Of a DNA stretch of 6,346 bases, positions 1 through 6,020 are shown in pieces. Each line of letters starts with the position of its first letter. Within the stretch, counting starts at the first letter, position 1. The notes below the pieces were generated by a model. That model made no database searches and was not told where the DNA came from. It saw only the letters and a list, made by a program, of their open reading frames with translations. Source of the DNA: Bacteroidota bacterium. Lineage in GTDB: Bacteria > Bacteroidota > Bacteroidia > Chitinophagales > Chitinophagaceae. The stretch lies in assembly GCA_023386855.1 (NCBI GenBank), contig JAEWIW010000181.1:1-6346 (forward strand), in the 5' to 3' direction. Position numbers and translations under genes: made by a program.

Positions 1-896
1 TCATCAGCCAGTCGCTTTCCTCCTTCCTTTCCAAAAATATAATACCTGTTTTCGGGCAGTTCAGCTGGAGTAAAATAACTCATATTTTCTACCAGCCCGA
101 TAATGGGAACTCTTGTCTGGGTTTGGCCGAACATGGCGATGGCTTTTTTTGCATCAGCCAGTGCCACTTCCTGCGGTGTGGATACAACAACCGCGCCCGT
201 GATGGGAACGGATTGAACAAGCGTCAGGTGAATATCGCCGGTACCGGGTGGCATATCGATAACGAGGTAATCAAGATCTTCCCATAAAACATCGGTCACA
301 AACTGGCGGATAGCACTGCTGGCCATGGGACCGCGCCATACAACGGCGTTCTTTTCATCTACCAGCGAGCCAATACTCATGAGCTTGATACCAAAACGTT
401 CAATGGGAACGATCATTCCTTTTTCACCAACATTTTTCATCATGGGTCTTTCACCCCTGATGCCAAACATGATGGGAACGCTTGGTCCATAAATATCGGC
501 ATCCATCAGTCCAACCTTTGCGCCACCCTGTGCAAAAGCAAGGGCGAGGTTAGCTGCAACCGTACTCTTTCCTACCCCGCCTTTTCCACTAACCACGGCA
601 ATAATATTGCGGACATTAGGGAGAACCGCCTGGGCATCGAGGCGCTTGGTGGTGGTTTGGGCATCGAAATTCACTTCAACCACCGCATCCTTATTCACCA
701 GGGTCTTAATGGCTTTGATACAATTGTTCTTGATCAGGTCTTTTAAGGGGCAGGCAGGGGTAGTCAGCACAACAGTAAAGGAAACATCGTTTCCATTGAT
801 CGATATATTTTTAACCATATCAAGGGTTACAATATCCTTTCCCAGGTCGGGTTCCTGCACATTGCTGAGTGCCTGCAATATTTGTTCGGTAGTCAT
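1..896 (-). CDS. mrp: Mrp/NBP35 (ApbC)-family Fe-S cluster carrier ATPase, partial (C-terminus off left edge)
   Basis: This is a P-loop ATPase that binds and hands over Fe-S clusters in the cytoplasm. Translating from the ATG at 896-894 gives 298 residues, open to the left edge. Residues 1 to about 85 form a MIP18/DUF59-type domain, with the typical TTPACPLKD stretch and Cys49. The deviant Walker A GKGGVGKST is at 104-112, the switch I-like DADIYGPS at 132-139, and the Walker B/switch II IDMPPGTGD at 213-221. Family members are usually about 350-370 residues, so roughly 50-70 are missing. The CxxC that bridges a cluster in E. coli Mrp and NBP35 would be expected just after the ENMSYF at 270-275. 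Here that stretch reads TPAELPENRYYIFG, with no cysteine, as I recall for Bacteroidota homologues. The gene is divergent from the secreted-protein gene at 1061 and has its own promoter candidate at 923-955. Confidence 0.96.
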   Translation of the reverse strand, partial: MTTEQILQALSNVQEPDLGKDIVTLDMVKNISINGNDVSFTVVLTTPACPLKDLIKNNCIKAIKTLVNKDAVVEVNFDAQTTTKRLDAQAVLPNVRNIIAVVSGKGGVGKSTVAANLALAFAQGGAKVGLMDADIYGPSVPIMFGIRGERPMMKNVGEKGMIVPIERFGIKLMSIGSLVDEKNAVVWRGPMASSAIRQFVTDVLWEDLDYLVIDMPPGTGDIHLTLVQSVPITGAVVVSTPQEVALADAKKAIAMFGQTQTRVPIIGLVENMSYFTPAELPENRYYIFGKEGGKRLAD

Positions 897-922
897 TTTT
901 TATACTTATTTGTACGAAAAGC

Positions 923-955
923 CAAAATTAGAGATGAATTCCCGCTTTGAAGAAA
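923..955 (-). promoter_or_regulatory. Candidate Bacteroidota-type promoter for mrp
   Basis: Read on the minus strand, positions 930-923 give TAATTTTG, an exact match to the Bacteroidota -7 consensus TAnnTTTG. A TTTC at 955-952 lies 21 bp upstream and is one base off the -33 TTTG element. Transcription would start about 20 nt before the mrp ATG at 896. This is a consensus match only; such short boxes also occur by chance. Confidence 0.42.
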
Positions 956-1046
956 CATTTTATGGATCACTAAATATTACAATTAGATCAGCATCCATAT
1001 CCCTGTTAAAATTTAACGTTGATTCAGGCCATTAAACAAAAAAACG

Positions 1047-1054
1047 TAGGTTTG
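1047..1054 (+). promoter_or_regulatory. Possible -7 box just before the secreted-protein gene
   Basis: TAGGTTTG matches TAnnTTTG exactly but ends only 6 bp before the ATG at 1061. If it is used, the transcript would be leaderless or nearly so. The only TTG upstream (1019-1021) is 25 bp away, longer than the usual 17-23 bp spacing, so the match may be chance. Confidence 0.22.
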
Positions 1055-1060
1055 AACCCC

Positions 1061-1699
1061 ATGAAAAAAAAGATACATATCCTGGTTCTCGTGGTTTTCC
1101 TGCTTCCCGTTGCTGCATCGGCTCAATTTGAAAAATTGAAGGATTCAGTTGTGCAATTATTTGGCGTGGTCATGACGGCCGACAGCCTGAAGGGCATTCC
1201 TTCGGTGAGTGTGGTGGTAAAGGGCCAAAACAGGGGAACAGTTTCCAACGAAGAAGGAGTGTTTTCCATCGTGGTGATGAAAGGCGACAAAATTGAATTT
1301 TCTTCTATTGGCTACAAGCCAAAACTGGTCGATGTGCCTAGAAATATTGAAGGCAACCAGTATAGCATGATCCAGCTGATGGTTACGGATACCGTATTTC
1401 TTCCTGCCACCATTATCAAACCAAGGCCTACCCGCCAGCAGTTTGAAAGGGATTTTGTCAATACCGATATCCCGGCTGATGAATATGAAATAGCCCGCCA
1501 GAATACTGAGGAGTCCAAACGCAGGATCCTGGCAAGAACACTTCCAACCGACGGAAGGGAAAATGCCAATTACAATCTCAGGAACAATGCCCAGCGCTAC
1601 TACCATGCAGGCCAGGCTCCTCCACAGAATATATTTAACCCCTTTGCCTGGAATGAATTCATCAAGGCATGGAAAAGGGGCGACTTCAAAAAGAAATAG
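1061..1699 (+). CDS. Secreted protein with CarboxypepD_reg-like domain, function unknown
   Basis: This is a 212-residue exported protein. It starts with a signal peptide: basic MKKK, a hydrophobic run at about 5-17, and a likely signal peptidase I site after ASA at 19-21, so the mature protein begins at Gln22. Residues about 34-115 look like a carboxypeptidase regulatory-like beta-sandwich (CarboxypepD_reg-like). The marks are FGVV at the start, GTVSNEEGVFSI, then IEFSSIGYKP. In Bacteroidota this domain often sits at the N-terminus of TonB-dependent receptors, but here it stands alone. The remaining ~95 residues are charged and rich in Asn, Gln and Arg. They end in an aromatic segment (NIFNPFAWNEFIKAWKRG) and a lysine tail, with no catalytic motif that I recognise. 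I chose the ATG at 1061 over an in-frame TTG at 1019 because it puts the signal peptide at the N-terminus. Location is probably periplasmic or outer-membrane associated; the role is unknown. Confidence 0.85.
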   Translation: MKKKIHILVLVVFLLPVAASAQFEKLKDSVVQLFGVVMTADSLKGIPSVSVVVKGQNRGTVSNEEGVFSIVVMKGDKIEFSSIGYKPKLVDVPRNIEGNQYSMIQLMVTDTVFLPATIIKPRPTRQQFERDFVNTDIPADEYEIARQNTEESKRRILARTLPTDGRENANYNLRNNAQRYYHAGQAPPQNIFNPFAWNEFIKAWKRGDFKKK

Positions 1700-1800
1700 C
1701 CCCTCAAACCTTTTTTAAACAGATCCAAGTATTTTCAGAAGCCTCTCACACCTTTGTGAGCAGGTCCAGGATTATTTATTTGCAGCCTCTCAAATCTTCT
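1699..1800. repeat. Three degenerate ~43-bp tandem repeats in convergent spacer
   Basis: Units begin at 1699, 1741 and 1785 (offsets 42 and 44 bp), with heads GCCCCTCAAACCTTT, GCCTCTCACACCTTT and GCCTCTCAAATCTTC. Units 1 and 2 align over about 31 columns with 23 identities, including CAG(A/G)TCCA(A/G)G further in. Unit 3 matches well only over its first ~16 bp, then runs into the 3' end of the dehydrogenase gene. The first unit begins at the last base of the TAG stop of the gene at 1061. It looks like an old local duplication; the alignment was done by eye. Confidence 0.5.
1742..1764. terminator. Possible bidirectional terminator hairpin between convergent genes
   Basis: CTCACA (1745-1750) pairs perfectly with TGTGAG (1755-1760) around a CCTT loop. 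After a one-base bulge (C1761), CCT (1742-1744) pairs with AGG (1762-1764), giving a 9-bp stem. It lies 42 bp past the stop of the plus-strand gene and 44 bp past the stop of the minus-strand gene. Neither strand has a clean U-run right after the stem, so this is not a standard intrinsic terminator. Confidence 0.35.
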
Positions 1801-1808
1801 ATGGGCTA

Positions 1809-2693
1809 TCAGGTGAACCTGTTACTGACCACCAGGTCTTTACTTCCTGCAGTGTATTTATAAAACCCTTCACCTGTTTTAACGCCAAGGTATCCTGCCG
1901 TTACCATATTGGCAAGTAAGGGGCATGGTGCATATTTGGGATTACCGAAACCATCCTGCATTACTTTAAGAATGGCATGGCAAACGTCCAGGCCTATAAA
2001 ATCTGCTAATTGAAGGGGACCCATAGGATGAGCCATTCCCAGCTTCATTACGGTATCAATCTCCTCCACCCCTGCAACGCCTTCAAACAAACTAAAAATA
2101 GCTTCGTTGATCATTGGCATCAGTATGCGGTTGGCGATAAAACCGGGGTAGTCCTTCACCACGCAGGGTATCTTGTTGAGGGTCCTGGATAATGAAACCA
2201 CTTTTTCTGTCACGGCCGAATCAGTCGCATACCCATTGATCACTTCCACAAGTTTCATTACCGGAACGGGGTTCATAAAATGCATCCCAATCACCTGCTG
2301 TGGCTTCCTGGTTGCCGCTGCAATTTTTGAAATGGAGATGGAAGAAGTATTGGATGCAAGAATGCAATCCTTATTGGTGGCTTCATCAAGCTGCCTGAAG
2401 ATCTTCAGTTTGAGGGCTTCATTTTCTGTTGCAGCTTCCACCACCAGTCCCGCACTTTCTACCCCTGCATTTATTTCGTTGAAGGTTTGAATATTTTTCA
2501 AAGCAGATTCCCTGCCCTGCTCATCAATTATACCTTTTGCGAGCTGGCGATCAAGATTCCTGGTAATAGACACCATTGCTTTATCCAATTGTTCCTGGCT
2601 GATATCTACCAGACTAACGGGGAAGCCATGTTGAGCAAATACATGCGCAATCCCATTTCCCATGGTGCCTGCGCCGATCACTGAAATTTTCAT
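1809..2693 (-). CDS. hbd: 3-hydroxybutyryl-CoA dehydrogenase (3-hydroxyacyl-CoA dehydrogenase family)
   Basis: This cytosolic enzyme catalyses the NAD(P)-dependent interconversion of 3-hydroxybutyryl-CoA (or another 3-hydroxyacyl-CoA) and the 3-oxoacyl-CoA, in beta-oxidation or butyrate/PHB-type pathways. The 294 residues are full length for the single-function family (about 280-300). The Rossmann fold begins at residue 2, with GAGTMG at 7-12 and Asp30 closing the second strand. The catalytic set is visible: Ser117 in SNTSS, His138 in GMHFMNPVPVMKLVE, Glu150, and Asn188 in PGFIANR. The spacing equals that of human HADH (Ser137, His158, Glu170, Asn208). The C-terminal dimerisation domain carries GPLQLADFIGLD and GEGFYKY. 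The ATG at 2693 directly precedes the Rossmann strand. surE lies 75 bp upstream on the same strand, so co-transcription is possible, though the gap may hold a separate promoter. Direction and chain length of the substrate cannot be read from the sequence. Confidence 0.96.
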   Translation of the reverse strand: MKISVIGAGTMGNGIAHVFAQHGFPVSLVDISQEQLDKAMVSITRNLDRQLAKGIIDEQGRESALKNIQTFNEINAGVESAGLVVEAATENEALKLKIFRQLDEATNKDCILASNTSSISISKIAAATRKPQQVIGMHFMNPVPVMKLVEVINGYATDSAVTEKVVSLSRTLNKIPCVVKDYPGFIANRILMPMINEAIFSLFEGVAGVEEIDTVMKLGMAHPMGPLQLADFIGLDVCHAILKVMQDGFGNPKYAPCPLLANMVTAGYLGVKTGEGFYKYTAGSKDLVVSNRFT

Positions 2694-2713
2694 CCATCAA
2701 AAATAGGGAAACG

Positions 2714-2748
2714 GACTATACAGTAATAATTAAGGCTATATAGTAAAA
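2714..2748. promoter_or_regulatory. 20-bp-spaced direct repeat upstream of hbd, possible operator
   Basis: CTATACAGTAA (2716-2726) and CTATATAGTAA (2736-2746) match at 10 of 11 positions and are offset by exactly 20 bp, close to two helical turns. Each starts with a palindromic or near-palindromic octamer (CTATATAG; CTATACAG). They lie 23-53 bp upstream of the dehydrogenase ATG, where a regulator could act. The spacer is AT-rich, so chance is a real alternative. Confidence 0.28.
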
Positions 2749-2768
2749 TGAACACGAAGGTGTTACCA

Positions 2769-3488
2769 TTATTTCAGGTGGTTTCTCAGCACTTCTTCAT
2801 TGGTTAGATCCAGACGCAGTGGAGTAATGGAAACATAACCGTTTTCGACCGCCCACCTGTCGGTATTTTCATCGGCAGGCTCAAGCGCACTCACTGTAAA
2901 CCAGTAATGTTTTCTACCCATAGGGTCCATACCCGGAACAATATGACCATCATAAAGCCGAACCGATTGACGGGTCCACTTTATCCCCTGTGGATCCTCG
3001 GGAAGGTTTACATTGAACAATCCAAAATTGGAATCTATCAGCTTTTGCAGCGATTCGCGAACAAAGGGGGCCAGCTTTTCGAAATCAGGTTCTGTTTTTC
3101 CTACCGGTGTACTGAAGGCAATACCTTTTATACCCAGCAATACCGCCTGCTTGGCTGCCGCGAGGGTTCCCGAATGCCACATGGAGTTTCCTAGGTTCGG
3201 CCCCATGTTAATGCCAGACAAAACAAGATCTGTTTTATTGTACAGATGGGTACCCAGTGCTACACAGTCGGCCGGTGTTCCATTAACCCTGAAGGCTTCA
3301 ATACCTTCGAAATTAATGGGCGATTTTTTCAATGTTAGCGGCCTGGAATGAGTTACAGCATGGCCCATCGACGATTGCTCAACATCGGGTGCCACTACCT
3401 GCACTTCTCCGAATTCGGTTGCGATCTTTGCAAGGGCTGCGATACCAGGACTATATATTCCATCGTCGTTGGTTATTAAAATTCTCAT
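2769..3488 (-). CDS. surE: 5'/3'-nucleotidase SurE
   Basis: SurE is a metal-dependent phosphatase that removes the 5' or 3' phosphate from nucleoside monophosphates; several members also hydrolyse short polyphosphate. The 239 residues begin with MRILITNDDG, whose Asp8 and Asp9 are metal ligands. Other family marks are APDVEQSSMGHAVT at 33-46 (active-site serine region, Ser39/Ser40), RVNGTPADCV at 67-76, and SGINMGPNLG at 91-100, where Asn94 is the expected metal-binding asparagine. SGTLAAA follows at 106-112. The length is close to the E. coli enzyme (about 250) with a slightly shorter C-terminus. The start is fixed because the NDDG motif must lie within the first ten residues. It is the upstream member of a surE-hbd pair and is divergent from the lipid kinase gene at 3595. 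I see no convincing promoter in the 106-bp spacer before it. Confidence 0.98.
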   Translation of the reverse strand: MRILITNDDGIYSPGIAALAKIATEFGEVQVVAPDVEQSSMGHAVTHSRPLTLKKSPINFEGIEAFRVNGTPADCVALGTHLYNKTDLVLSGINMGPNLGNSMWHSGTLAAAKQAVLLGIKGIAFSTPVGKTEPDFEKLAPFVRESLQKLIDSNFGLFNVNLPEDPQGIKWTRQSVRLYDGHIVPGMDPMGRKHYWFTVSALEPADENTDRWAVENGYVSITPLRLDLTNEEVLRNHLK

Positions 3489-3572
3489 GCTGTAAATATT
3501 TAATAGAGAAATTATTTAATGCATATCCTGCTGCATCCCCTTGTGAGGAAATTATGATGCCAAAGGGTGGAA

Positions 3573-3580
3573 TAATTTTC
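3573..3580 (+). promoter_or_regulatory. Weak -7 box candidate for the lipid kinase gene
   Basis: TAATTTTC matches TAnnTTTG except for the last base and lies 14 bp before the ATG at 3595. No TTTG-like -33 element is found at the right distance, so support is thin. Confidence 0.2.
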
Positions 3581-3594
3581 TATTCATACAATTG

Positions 3595-4500
3595 ATGGAT
3601 AGGAAACTAAAGGTTGCGAGGTTATTGCATAACCCTGGTGCAGGCGTGGAAGACCATTCCGAGCGGGAACTGATCAAGGTAATTGAAGCAGCTGGATTTG
3701 AATGTAGATATTCATCCACAAAGAAAAATGCATTGAAATCCATTGAAACGGATGTGGATTTCCTCATTGTTGGGGGTGGCGATGGAACGGTAAGAAAGAT
3801 CACGAAAGCGCTACTCAACAGGAGGATGGTCGAAAAGTCGTTTCCCATAGCACTTCTTCCCCTGGGCACTGCAAATAATATTGCCAAAACCCTTGGTATC
3901 AATGGCAGTGCCGAAGAAATCATACAGCACCTGCCGGTGGCAAAGATTCAATCCTTCGATGTGGGTTTATTGTATAATGTTCCCAAATCCGATTTTTTCC
4001 TCGAGAGTTTTGGCTATGGCATTTTTCCTTACCTCATGCTGGAAATGGAAAAAGTTAACCTTGACAAACTTGAAACACCGGAAGAAAAAATCCGGCAGGC
4101 ACTGGAGGTGCTTCATACGATCGTTTTGTCGTATGAACCCAGGCTATGTAACCTGGTAATCGATGAAGTGGATTATTCCGGGAAGTTCCTTCTGGCTGAA
4201 GTCATGAATACCAAATCCATTGGTCCAAGGCTAAACCTGGCTCCTGCAGCGGATCCTGGCGATGGATTACTTGAAGTGGTATTGGTACCTGAAGCAGAGA
4301 AAATGAAGTTTGCCCGGTTTGTGGAAGAACGGATAAATGGTTCAACGGAAGGTTTTGATTTCAGGATCATCCGGGGCAAGTCGATCACCATTAGCTGGAT
4401 CGGAACCCATGTGCATGTGGATGACGAGATCATTAAAATGAAAAAAGCCAATGAAGTGAAAATTGATATCAAGAAGGGCTTACTGGAATTTATGGTATAA
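3595..4500 (+). CDS. Diacylglycerol kinase-family (DagK/YegS/BmrU-like) lipid kinase
   Basis: A soluble ATP-dependent kinase of the DAGK_cat/NAD-kinase-like fold, expected to phosphorylate a lipid alcohol such as diacylglycerol at the inner face of the membrane. The 301 residues are normal for the family (about 290-310). The nucleotide-binding GGGDGT is at 60-65, followed by PLGTANNIAKTLGI at 89-102. The C-terminal beta domain has the conserved LNLAPAADPGDGLLEVVLV at 213-231, and the acidic THVHVDDEI at 271-279 sits where YegS-like kinases carry their DGE catalytic motif. There are no transmembrane segments, unlike DgkA. The ATG at 3595 follows directly on an in-frame TTG at 3592; ATG is preferred. 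The gene stands alone between divergent surE and convergent yigZ, whose stop lies only 18 bp past this gene's stop. The exact lipid (diacylglycerol, phosphatidylglycerol or a sphingoid base, since Bacteroidota make sphingolipids) cannot be told from sequence. Confidence 0.92.
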   Translation: MDRKLKVARLLHNPGAGVEDHSERELIKVIEAAGFECRYSSTKKNALKSIETDVDFLIVGGGDGTVRKITKALLNRRMVEKSFPIALLPLGTANNIAKTLGINGSAEEIIQHLPVAKIQSFDVGLLYNVPKSDFFLESFGYGIFPYLMLEMEKVNLDKLETPEEKIRQALEVLHTIVLSYEPRLCNLVIDEVDYSGKFLLAEVMNTKSIGPRLNLAPAADPGDGLLEVVLVPEAEKMKFARFVEERINGSTEGFDFRIIRGKSITISWIGTHVHVDDEIIKMKKANEVKIDIKKGLLEFMV

Positions 4501-4518
4501 TCTTGTAAATCACTAAGA

Positions 4519-5142
4519 CTACAGCTTTTTTACTTCCACTCCCCTGATATCGTTCAACCGGTATAATGCTTCATGAACCTTGGCCTTGGGAATGCCAATC
4601 TCCATATTACAGAACAATTGCAGATCCTGCATATGAATGGTGCAGTTTATTTGTTTAACGACCATCATCACTTCATTCATTTGGGTATAATCGAAATGAA
4701 GCCCGTAATTTTCTTCAATAGGTTTCGGAACAATTGGAGTAACCTGCAAAACCAGCGATGCAGCTGTTTTATAGGCATTGATTAACCCCGGAACACCCAG
4801 CAGCGTTCCTCCGAAATAACGAACAACGATGATGCAGATATTGGTTAGTCCTTTACTATCAATCTGGCCAAGGATAGGCTTGCCTGCAGTACCGGATGGT
4901 TCACCAGCATCACTTACCCTGAACAGGTTTTTATCCAGGCCAATACGGTAAGCGAAGCAATGATGACTTGCTTTTGGATGTTCCTTTTTGATGGAATCCA
5001 ACGCAATTTTAAAATCCTCAACCGTTTCCAATGGAAATGCATAGGCGATAAACCTGCTTCCACGGTCGCGGGTTTCAGCATTACCAGTTTTTTCAATAGT
5101 ATAATAAAAATCTGCTTCGGTCATATCAAGGGTTAAACTCAT
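4519..5142 (-). CDS. yigZ: YigZ/IMPACT family protein (UPF0029 + DUF1949 domains)
   Basis: A small cytosolic protein of the YigZ/IMPACT family. The eukaryotic relative binds the translation regulator GCN1, but the bacterial role is not settled. The 207 residues match E. coli YigZ (about 205). The N-terminal UPF0029/Impact domain (about 15-130) has DRGSRFIAYAF at 26-36, HPKASHHCFAYR at 55-66, DAGEPSGTAGKPIL at 78-91 and VRYFGGTLLGVPGLINAY at 107-124. The C-terminal ferredoxin-like DUF1949 domain covers about 140-207. The start is supported by a 4-nt ATGA overlap with the stop of the upstream EamA gene. Met7 is a possible but less favoured start. It is the last gene of the ribD-EamA-yigZ group and converges on the lipid kinase gene, with only 18 bp between stops and no visible terminator hairpin there. 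Confidence 0.94.
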   Translation of the reverse strand: MSLTLDMTEADFYYTIEKTGNAETRDRGSRFIAYAFPLETVEDFKIALDSIKKEHPKASHHCFAYRIGLDKNLFRVSDAGEPSGTAGKPILGQIDSKGLTNICIIVVRYFGGTLLGVPGLINAYKTAASLVLQVTPIVPKPIEENYGLHFDYTQMNEVMMVVKQINCTIHMQDLQLFCNMEIGIPKAKVHEALYRLNDIRGVEVKKL

Positions 5143-6020
5143 GCAATAGCGATCATGGTGATCGCCAGCAATGATAAGGCAATTCCGGCCCAGTTCAGCA
5201 AACTGAGCTTTTCTTTAAATAAAAACCTGGCAACAAGGGTGCTGAACAAAACAATGCCCATATTATTTACAGGTATGATGATGCCACTTTTGCCTGAAAA
5301 AATTTTAAGAGCTTCGATCAGCACCAGGATGGAAAAATAGTTGGGTATGCCTAATACGATGCCGGCAATGATCACCCTTTTATCAAACCTGATCTTTCCT
5401 TTCAAGGCCAGGAAGATCCATAATAATAATCCCGTGGTTCCTGCCGAAAGAAAAGCAGTAACCAGGTAATCATTATTATTCTCACCATTTAAAAAATGAT
5501 GTTCTACATATTTGATCATGGTATCCAGCAAACCGCTTCCTACAAAAAGAAGTATGGGAAAAACAAGTGTCAGGAATTTCATATCAGGCGACCGGGTAGC
5601 TTCGATCCGCTTATCAGGAAGACAGGTAAACACCACTGCTACCAGTGCAAGTATAATTCCCGCGATTTGAAGTAAGGAGGGTTTTTCTCCGTATAGACCG
5701 ATGGAAAAAAGAAAGGGAATAACCAGGGATAGTTTATTGGCAACCGATGCCACTGCCACTCCAATTTTCCGGGCAGTAAAAGCAATAATATTGAAAATGG
5801 AAATAAAGGATAAGCCCATGATCACTGCCCATGGGAACCATGCTTCGCCGGAAACATTGGAATAATCAGGAACACTTCCATTGACAACAATTCCCGTGGC
5901 AACGCAGGTAAAATAGTTTACCACGATCACCTGGAAGCTGCTCAGCTTAAGCCTTTCAAGCAGTTTGAAATAAAGTGTAAGATATGAGTTCAGAACAATA
6001 CTGGCCAGCAGGTAAATCAA
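5139..6020 (-). CDS. EamA/DMT-superfamily permease, 10 TM, TTG start
   Basis: An inner-membrane transporter of the drug/metabolite transporter superfamily, substrate unknown. The 293 residues hold about ten hydrophobic segments, near 1-19, 28-47, 62-82, 88-110, 116-134, 149-167, 186-206, 216-234, 244-266 and 274-292. They are arranged as two EamA repeats. Each repeat ends with the family's Glu-containing loop before its last helix (GEKPSLLQIAGI at 111-122; KEKLSLLNWAGI at 269-280). The first codon is TTG at 6020-6018. The first in-frame ATG is residue 69, which would delete three helices, and I read no in-frame ATG for a long way upstream. The TTG overlaps the ribD stop as TTGA, and the gene's own TGA overlaps the yigZ ATG as ATGA, so translation of all three is probably coupled. 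The link to ribD makes a flavin-related or precursor substrate conceivable but unproven. Confidence 0.9.
   Translation of the reverse strand: MIYLLASIVLNSYLTLYFKLLERLKLSSFQVIVVNYFTCVATGIVVNGSVPDYSNVSGEAWFPWAVIMGLSFISIFNIIAFTARKIGVAVASVANKLSLVIPFLFSIGLYGEKPSLLQIAGIILALVAVVFTCLPDKRIEATRSPDMKFLTLVFPILLFVGSGLLDTMIKYVEHHFLNGENNNDYLVTAFLSAGTTGLLLWIFLALKGKIRFDKRVIIAGIVLGIPNYFSILVLIEALKIFSGKSGIIIPVNNMGIVLFSTLVARFLFKEKLSLLNWAGIALSLLAITMIAIA

Noticed and set aside
607..1035. 142-codon plus-strand open frame overlapping mrp and the spacer
   Set aside because: Most of it is antisense to the well-supported Mrp coding region, and its translation has no recognisable domain.
1019..1060. TTG start giving a 14-residue longer secreted protein
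   Set aside because: It would push the signal peptide away from the N-terminus; the ATG at 1061 gives a standard one.
1157..1606. 149-codon minus-strand open frame inside the secreted-protein gene
   Set aside because: It is a shadow of the plus-strand gene, which has a signal peptide and a domain match.
3519..3536. ATGCA...TGCAT inverted repeat in the surE/lipid kinase spacer
   Set aside because: Only 5 bp per arm with an 8-bp gap in AT-rich DNA; expected by chance.
4501..4518. Terminator between the convergent lipid kinase and yigZ genes
   Set aside because: The 18-bp spacer contains no hairpin; the nearby T-run lies in the yigZ coding end.
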